DNA of 10,772 bases from an uncultured Porphyromonadaceae bacterium (GTDB taxonomy: Bacteria; Bacteroidota; Bacteroidia; Bacteroidales; Muribaculaceae), in contig CALAVE010000059.1 of NCBI GenBank assembly GCA_937892215.1, positions 1 through 10,772 on the forward strand, in the 5' to 3' direction. Below, piece after piece: positions 1-5,641 of this stretch. Numbering within the stretch: the stretch's first letter is position 1; each line of letters begins with the position of its first letter. The notes below the pieces were generated by a model. The model was not told where the DNA came from. It was given only the letters and a program-made list of their open reading frames with translations, and did not search any database. Position numbers and translations under genes: made by a program.

Positions 1-104
1 GTTCCTCAGGATGTTATAAAGTTTGTTAAACTAAAGTGCTGCGGAATTAAGGTTTTCAACAAATCACTCATTTTTTACTACAAATCCAACCATCCATCCA
101 CAGA

Positions 105-175
105 ATAACCATAAACCGTATAGGACCCATAAGCCCAATATGACTTATAAGCCCTATAGTAACCCATAGGTGCCC
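105..175. repeat. Degenerate 9-base tandem array (ATA-rich/CCC-rich units)
   Basis: The triplet ATA recurs at 111, 120, 129, 138, 147 and 156, exactly nine bases apart, then at 166 after a ten-base step. Typical units are ATAGGACCC, ATAAGCCCA and ATAAGCCCT, so each unit is roughly ATA, two purine-rich bases, then a C-rich end. The array lies beyond the operon terminator, in a stretch with no convincing gene. Its role is unknown; similar short, degenerate arrays occur between genes in Bacteroidales, but that comparison is from memory. Read on the minus strand it also leaves a 29-codon Tyr-periodic frame open (78-167). Confidence 0.6.
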
Positions 176-190
176 TTCCCCGCAGATAGG

Positions 191-234
191 CAAAAAAGTC
201 TCCGGCGCACACCACCTGGGGGCATGCGCCGGAG
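191..234 (-). terminator. Rho-independent terminator of the secreted-protein/nuclease operon
   Basis: A perfect 10-base-pair GC-rich stem (CTCCGGCGCA at 200-209 paired with TGCGCCGGAG at 225-234) encloses a 15-base loop. On the minus-strand transcript the stem is followed, after two bases, by six T residues (192-197). It lies 26 bases past the stop codon of the endonuclease gene, where the end of that operon is expected. Confidence 0.93.
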
Positions 235-260
235 AATATAATCAGTGTCTTAGTTGCCCC

Positions 261-2615
261 TTACTGCGGAGACCCCCAGATACTGCTATCCACTGCGGCA
301 CTTTCCACCGCCTCCTCCACGTCGTCAGGCAGGTTACAGAAGAAGTCTATGCCCGTTCTGCGCTCCAACTCGTCGATAGTCAGGTGCTCGGCTGTCTGGC
401 GCTCACTCGTAGCGTTGTAGTGGTATGTCCAGATACCCACAGCCTTATAAGTGTTAGTACTCTTCGTGTAGCCCAGCAGTGCCATGTAGAAGTACTTGGC
501 CACCGGCAGACGGTCGTTGCACGTGAAACTGAACACTCCGCTCTGCGTACTGCCGTTCAGCGTGATGTCATCTATAGTGGCGGCTTTCACCACATATAGC
601 GTGTCGAACTGTGCGGCCCATGTCCTCACCTTAGCTTCGTAGGTGCTCCACTGCCCGCCGTTGTGGCTCTGATACTGGGGCTGCATGTTACTGAAGTAGA
701 ATGTCTGGTCGTTCTGCGACTGCGTCAGAGTGCGATCTGCACTCGGGCACAGGTGACCGCGACTGAAACCACTGCTGCTGTAGTCGCTTTGCTTTGAGCG
801 AGTTGCGCTTGGCAGGTCGGGGTCTTCTATAAAGTTGTCCTTTCGGCTTGCGCTTCCGCTCCAGTTGTTGTCAAACATCTGGTAACAAGTGAAGCGGTTC
901 GCTATCTTGCTGTTGTCCCACTCTAATGCGTACGTCGTGTAGCCGCCGTCTTCTTTGATTACCCAACTCTGGTTCGTGTCATCCTTGATGCGCGGCCACT
1001 CTATGTTCCACATCTTCTTCGACGAGTCGTAGTACGATGACTTCGAGTTACGGTTCGTGTTGCTGTCGCTGCTCGTATCCACAGTATATATCGCTGTAAC
1101 CACATTACTGCTCACTCCGTCCTTTATGGCTATCGCCTTCACCGTCATCGACTTGTTCACTGTCAGGGTCACTGTCTTCACTCCGCTGCCCGCGTAGTTG
1201 CTCGCGCTCGGCGTGCTGCCGTTTGTCGTGTAATATACCGTGGCACCGCTCGTGCCGGTGCTGATGGTCACAGTAGTTGTGGTCGTGGTGAATGTGCTGC
1301 CGCTCGTGCGCGAGAACGTCGGGTCTTTTACCGTCGTCGTGCTGCCACTTTCCTGAACGTACAACTGTACCAATCCGCCGGTGCTCTGAGCGTACGATGC
1401 GAAGCGGCCGTTATTCGTCAGTTGGTTTAGGCGAAGCATGCGTGTACTGCTGCTGCCCGGCTTAATCGTGGCGCTTCCGTCGCTCGAAATATCTATAGTG
1501 TATGTCACCGAGCTGCTGCTTTCCAGTGTGGTCGTCACTGCGCTCGACGACATGGTGAAGTAGTTGCCGTCTTCATCCTGAAGGGTCCAGGCTCCTTCTT
1601 CTCCGCCCAGGGTCAGTATCATTGCGTTGCAACCGTCCTCCAGCGTCACTGTACTCTTGTCACTCGAGAATTCTAGGTTGCTCGTGGTCTCAATGAAACC
1701 GCTGTTTGTACCCGACTTCGTCGTGGACATCAGGTATCCGCTTGCGTTGTACGCCACTACTAACTTCGCTCCGGCCACCAGGTCGTCGTTACTTGTAACA
1801 AGGGTGAACTCGTTACTGCTGCTCACTGGCACATCCACCGTGTAAGTCGCGCTTGCTACCTCGCTGCTCACGCCGTTCTTCACGGCCACTGCCTTGATGG
1901 TCATGCTCTCAGTCACTGCCACGTTCACCTCGGTTGTGCCGTAGCCGGCCTTGTTCGTCGCGCTCGGTGTGCTGCCGTCGGTCGTGTAGTAGATTGTCGC
2001 TCCGGTTGCGGCGAATATCGTCACTATTGTGCTCGCATCGGTGAATATCGAGCCGCTCGTGCGTGAGAATGTCGGCGCGTCAACCGGGAACTGCAGGGTG
2101 TAAGTCGCGCTTGTCACCGTACTGCTCTCGCTGCCCACCACGGCCACGGCCTTCACCGTAACAGGGCTACTCATCGTGTCGTCTATTGTCACGTCCACAC
2201 TGCCTGTGCCTCGGCCGGCATAGTTGCTCGCGCTTGGCGTGCTGCCGTCCAGCGTGTAGTAGATTGTCGCTCCCGTTGCACCGCTTATCGTCACGGTAGT
2301 CGATGCTGTGAATATCGAACCGCTCGTGCGCGAGAATGTCGGGGCTTCCACTCCGTATTCCACGCTCGTGATCTGGCTATACAGGTAGTCGATGCTGCTG
2401 CTCGCTCCTGTCTTGTACACTTTCATACCCACAGCACCGCTCTGGCCGAACCTTCCGCCTATGAAGCGGACGCTGTCCAACTCCGACGACAGGTAACTCA
2501 CCTGGGTGCTGTTCTTCAGAGTTATCTTCATCGACACAGGGTCGGTTCCGGCTGCCTGCATCGTCACTATTGTTGCTATAGCCAAGAGGGCTGTCAATAT
2601 AATGTTTCGTCTCAT
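261..2615 (-). CDS. Exported DNA/RNA non-specific endonuclease with chitobiase-type repeats
   Basis: Likely a secreted nuclease that cuts DNA and RNA without sequence preference, of the Serratia nuclease (NUC1) family. Residues 1-22 form a Sec signal peptide with no lipobox Cys. Residues 25-88 are a small N-terminal module common in Bacteroidales surface proteins. Chitobiase-type beta repeats lie at about 91-173, 180-260 and 432-513, each with a YYT-x-x-GSTPS core. Residues 268-425 form an unassigned domain shared with the upstream gene product. The nuclease domain covers about 525-784. It keeps R619 and H621 (RGH motif), N643 in SNMQPQ, N652 and E660, which line up with R87, H89, N110, N119 and E127 of the Serratia enzyme; the usual Asp before RGH is Ser618. 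The C-terminus is the natural end of the nuclease fold, with no type IX sorting tail. It starts 19 bases after the upstream stop behind a strong Shine-Dalgarno, so it is probably cotranscribed. Nuclease assignment is firm; substrate and final location are inferred. Confidence 0.92.
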   Translation of the reverse strand: MRRNIILTALLAIATIVTMQAAGTDPVSMKITLKNSTQVSYLSSELDSVRFIGGRFGQSGAVGMKVYKTGASSSIDYLYSQITSVEYGVEAPTFSRTSGSIFTASTTVTISGATGATIYYTLDGSTPSASNYAGRGTGSVDVTIDDTMSSPVTVKAVAVVGSESSTVTSATYTLQFPVDAPTFSRTSGSIFTDASTIVTIFAATGATIYYTTDGSTPSATNKAGYGTTEVNVAVTESMTIKAVAVKNGVSSEVASATYTVDVPVSSSNEFTLVTSNDDLVAGAKLVVAYNASGYLMSTTKSGTNSGFIETTSNLEFSSDKSTVTLEDGCNAMILTLGGEEGAWTLQDEDGNYFTMSSSAVTTTLESSSSVTYTIDISSDGSATIKPGSSSTRMLRLNQLTNNGRFASYAQSTGGLVQLYVQESGSTTTVKDPTFSRTSGSTFTTTTTTVTISTGTSGATVYYTTNGSTPSASNYAGSGVKTVTLTVNKSMTVKAIAIKDGVSSNVVTAIYTVDTSSDSNTNRNSKSSYYDSSKKMWNIEWPRIKDDTNQSWVIKEDGGYTTYALEWDNSKIANRFTCYQMFDNNWSGSASRKDNFIEDPDLPSATRSKQSDYSSSGFSRGHLCPSADRTLTQSQNDQTFYFSNMQPQYQSHNGGQWSTYEAKVRTWAAQFDTLYVVKAATIDDITLNGSTQSGVFSFTCNDRLPVAKYFYMALLGYTKSTNTYKAVGIWTYHYNATSERQTAEHLTIDELERRTGIDFFCNLPDDVEEAVESAAVDSSIWGSPQ
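1077..2345 (-). repeat. Three chitobiase-type repeat modules encoded inside the endonuclease gene
   Basis: The three copies lie at about 2097-2345, 1836-2078 and 1077-1322. Each encodes about 82 residues beginning with PTFSRTSGS and carrying the core YYT-x-x-GSTPSA. Copies 1 and 2 also match closely in DNA, for example over the segments near 1967-2010 and 2239-2282, which points to fairly recent tandem duplication. Copy 3 is separated from them by the unassigned domain. Such beta modules usually act as spacers or carbohydrate-facing decorations in exported proteins. Confidence 0.8.
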
Positions 2616-2622
2616 ATCTCAA

Positions 2623-2631
2623 CTCCTCCTT
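2623..2631 (-). promoter_or_regulatory. Shine-Dalgarno site of the endonuclease gene
   Basis: The minus strand reads AAGGAGGAG here, seven bases before the ATG at 2615. It sits in the 19-base gap after the stop codon of the upstream gene. Such a strong site is notable because the first gene of this operon has none. It fixes the start codon and suggests efficient reinitiation within a shared mRNA. Confidence 0.85.
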
Positions 2632-2634
2632 TCT

Positions 2635-5397
2635 TTATTTAACAACCTTAACTCCGTTAACAATATACACGCCTTGGGGCAGGTCGCGCAGAGGTCGTGT
2701 CATCTTCTGACCCAGGATGTTGTATATCTCAGCGTCCTCGTCATAGATGCCCATGTCTATCTTCACCTCGTCTATGCCGGTGATGATTTCGTCTCCTATC
2801 TTCAGTTGAACCACCGTGTTCTCCGGTGTCGCGAAGTAAGCGCTCGTTGCGGCCACATGATTGGTGCTCGATGTGGTCCACTGCGCTATGCTGTTGTCGT
2901 CCAGCACATGGATTGTGCTGCCGGTCTCCACGTCGGTCGGGTTATATACGCCCACCAGCGAGTATGTTCCGTCGGCTGCAGTGCGCCTGCGTGCGCTGTT
3001 GCCTTCCGATGCCAGAGCGAACGACACTGTCTGCGCCTCGGTCGCACTCAGTGTGGTGCTTGCGAACACGGGGGTCACCAGCGTTGTGGTTGGCTTCACT
3101 AGGTAGGGAACACCGGGTAGGGTAGTGGTAACCTCGGTCAACTCAAAGTTGGTCAGGTTCACGTTCCCGTCTGCGGTCGAGGCCGTGCCGGCGCTTGCCA
3201 CTGAACTGTATTCCAGTATCGTGCCGTCAAAGTTCGTAATCGATATCGGCAACGTCAGCGTGTTCCAGCGGTCGGCATACAGCGTGCGATCCAGGCGAAC
3301 CGTTACGGGGCTGATATCCTCGCTCGGCGATGTGAATTCCTCATCCTCTGCCAGTACGTAGGTCAGCGGGTCTATGCCGTTCTGCTGTATCGGAGCAAGT
3401 TGCTGCTGGCTTCCGTACGGCACTGCTATTCCGGTGATATCTACAAGTGCGCCCTCGTACGGGGTCTGGTAGTTCTGACTCGTGCTCAGGCTGAACTTGT
3501 TGTAAACCTTCAGTTCTGCGCCGTCGGCCGTTGCCGTAGAGCCGCTGCCTATCCGCAGCTCCTTGACCGTCACCCAGTCTGCCAGATAGTCGCTGTAGTC
3601 GGTTGCCAATATTTCCACCGGATTGGCGTCTTCCTCATTCACAGGCTCGGCTATCGCCAGGAAATAGGTGTTGGTCTTGCCGCTCGCCACTGTAAACTCG
3701 GGCAGGCCGTTGTAATCGGTGAAGGTTCCTATAATCCAGCCTGCAAGGTGCTGATTGTACTGCAACGCCGGATTTGCGCTCAGGTTGTAGATGCACATCG
3801 CGCCGGTGTTGTCGCGAACGTACGCCTCGCGGCTGCTCACAAACAGAACTCGGGCGTTGTAGCTGTCGGGCAGATACAGGCGCGCTGTCGTGCCGCTTGC
3901 CAGATTGCGGAATTCGCCTATTCCGGTCACGGTCTCGCCCTCAGTGTAAGTGCGGGTCACCACTTCGCTGCTCTTGCTGCCCAGATACGAAATGGCCTTC
4001 ACCGTTGTCGTGCCGCTGATTGTTACCTCTGTGGCGCTTGTCACTTGGGTACCGTTGCTGCTGCTCGGTGTGCTGCCGTCCAGGGTGTAATACACTGTGT
4101 TGCCGCTTGCCGGGGTTATGGTGAACTTGGCGCTTGCCGTCTCGTTCATCTCGGGCCAGAACGTGAAGTCGCTGGTCAGTGCCGGTGCCTCGGGCTCGCC
4201 CGCTACGGCGGTGTACTCTTTGTAAATCTGCACGCTTGTGCTCGTACTGTAGCAGTTAAACTCAGTGTAGGTCGAGTAATAACTTATCAGTTTGCTCGTG
4301 TACTCTGCGTTCTTGATGTCGGCGTCCGTACCGTTGAAACTGATTGTCCACTTCGATGTGTTGGCGCTACCGTCGGTCGCACTGTTCAGCTGGTTCTTGT
4401 CCCCTGTGTTGGCCAGGTAGTATGTCCCATCGTAGAACGTGTAGCCGCTGGCGTCGCCGCCCAGGGTGAACACGCTCACCTCGTCGCTTGTCACCGTCGC
4501 TGTGCCGCTGCTCAGTGTCACACCGTCGGTCACCAGGGCGCGGTAGTTGGTCGCCTGGATTGTGCCCATCGCGCCGCCTCCGGCCTCGCTCACTATGATG
4601 TATTTTTCGCCGGAAACAAGGTCGCTTGCTGAACTGATGCGCTTGTAGGTCTTGCTCTCACTGCCGCCGCCGCTTGTCACGGTGTACGTCGCGCTTGCCG
4701 CAGCGCTTGCCGTACCGCTTATCACGGCTATCGCGCTTATCGTCATCGACTTGTCCACCGTCACTATCTGTGGCGTCGGGCCGTAGGTGTCATAGTCGTT
4801 CAGCGTCGCTGTCCCGTTGGTGTTGTAGTAGATGTACGAACCGCTCGGACCGCTGATGGTTACTGTCGAACTCGTGCCGGTGAACGTCGTGCCGCTCACG
4901 GGATTGAACGTCGGCGAGGCCACTGTGATGGCGCTGCTCGTGGTCACATCCACGCTTACAAGGCGCCAGTGCCCGCTTCCTGTCGGACGGGTGAACGTCA
5001 CGCTCTTGCTGCTTCCGCTCCACGTGCCCTCGTTGCCGCTCATCGTTAGCGTGCCTTCGCTTGCCACGTCGTTACTCGACGGGTAATAACTGCTTCCGTT
5101 CTGAAACGTCAGGGTCATTCCGGTAATCGTCTCGGTCGATGAAATTGTCACCGAGCCGCCTCCATAGATTCTGACTGCCGCTGGAGTTGTGCTGCTGTAG
5201 AACTTGGTCGTCGTTGAGCCGTTGCCGAAGGTCACGGTCACCGTGCCGCTCGTTACTGTCTCATCGGCAAGTTCTTGCGCATTTGTCCAGCCCTCATCAC
5301 TGAATGTGATGCTCGTTGTGGCTGCGTTCATTCCGGTCACGCTCAGAAGCGCCACCGCTGTCGCAATCAGCCATTTTCGTAGTCTGTCTTGATGCAT
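2635..5397 (-). CDS. Large secreted modular protein with chitobiase-type repeats, OB-fold-like segment and type IX sorting-like tail
   Basis: A 920-residue exported protein of unknown function. Residues 1-25 form a signal peptide (basic start, hydrophobic core, ending MNA). Residues 26-155 are a beta-rich domain. Chitobiase-type repeats lie at about 160-240 and 404-485, the second with a clear YYTLDGSTPS core. Residues 248-396 match the unassigned domain of the downstream nuclease. Residues about 489-680 resemble the OB-fold-like domains of Bacteroidota exported proteins (VRDNTGAMCIYN, then LVDITGIAVPYG); OB folds often bind nucleic acid, but binding is not shown. Residues about 694-870 form another beta-sandwich-like region (RTLYADRWNTLTLPI). 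The end, residues 885-920, reads IYNILGQKM, LPQGVYIVNG, KVVK, like a short type IX sorting tail, so the protein is probably moved across the outer membrane and anchored or released there. It is the first gene of an operon with the endonuclease, with two candidate promoters upstream and no Shine-Dalgarno. No catalytic motif was recognised. Confidence 0.88.
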   Translation of the reverse strand: MHQDRLRKWLIATAVALLSVTGMNAATTSITFSDEGWTNAQELADETVTSGTVTVTFGNGSTTTKFYSSTTPAAVRIYGGGSVTISSTETITGMTLTFQNGSSYYPSSNDVASEGTLTMSGNEGTWSGSSKSVTFTRPTGSGHWRLVSVDVTTSSAITVASPTFNPVSGTTFTGTSSTVTISGPSGSYIYYNTNGTATLNDYDTYGPTPQIVTVDKSMTISAIAVISGTASAAASATYTVTSGGGSESKTYKRISSASDLVSGEKYIIVSEAGGGAMGTIQATNYRALVTDGVTLSSGTATVTSDEVSVFTLGGDASGYTFYDGTYYLANTGDKNQLNSATDGSANTSKWTISFNGTDADIKNAEYTSKLISYYSTYTEFNCYSTSTSVQIYKEYTAVAGEPEAPALTSDFTFWPEMNETASAKFTITPASGNTVYYTLDGSTPSSSNGTQVTSATEVTISGTTTVKAISYLGSKSSEVVTRTYTEGETVTGIGEFRNLASGTTARLYLPDSYNARVLFVSSREAYVRDNTGAMCIYNLSANPALQYNQHLAGWIIGTFTDYNGLPEFTVASGKTNTYFLAIAEPVNEEDANPVEILATDYSDYLADWVTVKELRIGSGSTATADGAELKVYNKFSLSTSQNYQTPYEGALVDITGIAVPYGSQQQLAPIQQNGIDPLTYVLAEDEEFTSPSEDISPVTVRLDRTLYADRWNTLTLPISITNFDGTILEYSSVASAGTASTADGNVNLTNFELTEVTTTLPGVPYLVKPTTTLVTPVFASTTLSATEAQTVSFALASEGNSARRRTAADGTYSLVGVYNPTDVETGSTIHVLDDNSIAQWTTSSTNHVAATSAYFATPENTVVQLKIGDEIITGIDEVKIDMGIYDEDAEIYNILGQKMTRPLRDLPQGVYIVNGVKVVK

Positions 5398-5485
5398 AAG
5401 TTATTAATTTTTAAGTTTATATTGGTTTTTGCAATATTTTCGTCTCTTAATTGTGCACCGTGGGCTTATGTTAACTAAAAGTCAG

Positions 5486-5515
5486 CAAATTTACGAATTT
5501 TTTCTGGCTTTTCAA
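5486..5515 (-). promoter_or_regulatory. Proximal promoter of the secreted-protein/nuclease operon
   Basis: The minus strand shows TTG (5515-5513), a 19-base spacer, and TAAATTTG (5493-5486), an exact fit to the Bacteroidota -33/-7 consensus. Transcription would start near 5480, giving a leader of about 80 bases before the ATG at 5397. A second fit lies about 107 bases upstream, so the operon may have two promoters. Confidence 0.65.
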
Positions 5516-5580
5516 TCTTTTTTGCGGTTTTATCGCTGCCTTTTCAGCCCTTTTTCAGTATAACCGTTATTTCGCGCCAT

Positions 5581-5618
5581 AAAAACGTGCTGCAAAGTTA
5601 CTACTCGCAACACGTCTT
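5581..5618 (-). terminator. Rho-independent terminator of tex
   Basis: On the minus strand ACGTGTTGC (5615-5607) pairs with GCAGCACGT (5593-5585), with one G-U pair and a 13-base loop. A T run follows (5584-5581), and its A-rich counterpart upstream can extend the stem by about three pairs to 5618. The mismatch is tolerated as G-U only in the minus-strand transcript, which supports that direction. It begins 24 bases after the tex stop. The loop contains the -7 box of the next promoter. Confidence 0.72.
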
Positions 5619-5623
5619 GTCAA
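5593..5623 (-). promoter_or_regulatory. Distal promoter, overlapping the tex terminator
   Basis: The minus strand shows TTG (5623-5621, within TTGACA), a 20-base spacer, and TAACTTTG (5600-5593), an exact fit to the Bacteroidota -7 consensus TAnnTTTG. Transcription would start near 5588, giving a leader of about 190 bases for the secreted-protein gene. Because the start lies inside the downstream arm of the terminator stem, RNA from this promoter would lack the left arm and escape that terminator. Confidence 0.65.
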
Positions 5624-5641
5624 TGCTATTTTCTGCATTTG

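Noticed and set aside
1077..2345. Short regular repeats as a possible CRISPR array
   Set aside because: The repeats are in-frame parts of a coding sequence encoding chitobiase-type modules, with unequal spacing and no unique spacers.
3400..4632. Plus-strand open frame of 410 codons
   Set aside because: It lies wholly opposite the large secreted-protein gene, has a Cys/Ala/Arg/His-rich composition, no recognisable domain and no promoter or ribosome site; it reflects codon bias of the real gene.
5412..5440. Weak hairpin (TATTG/CAATA) in the leader of the secreted-protein gene
   Set aside because: Short AT-rich stem with no conserved riboswitch feature that I can recognise.
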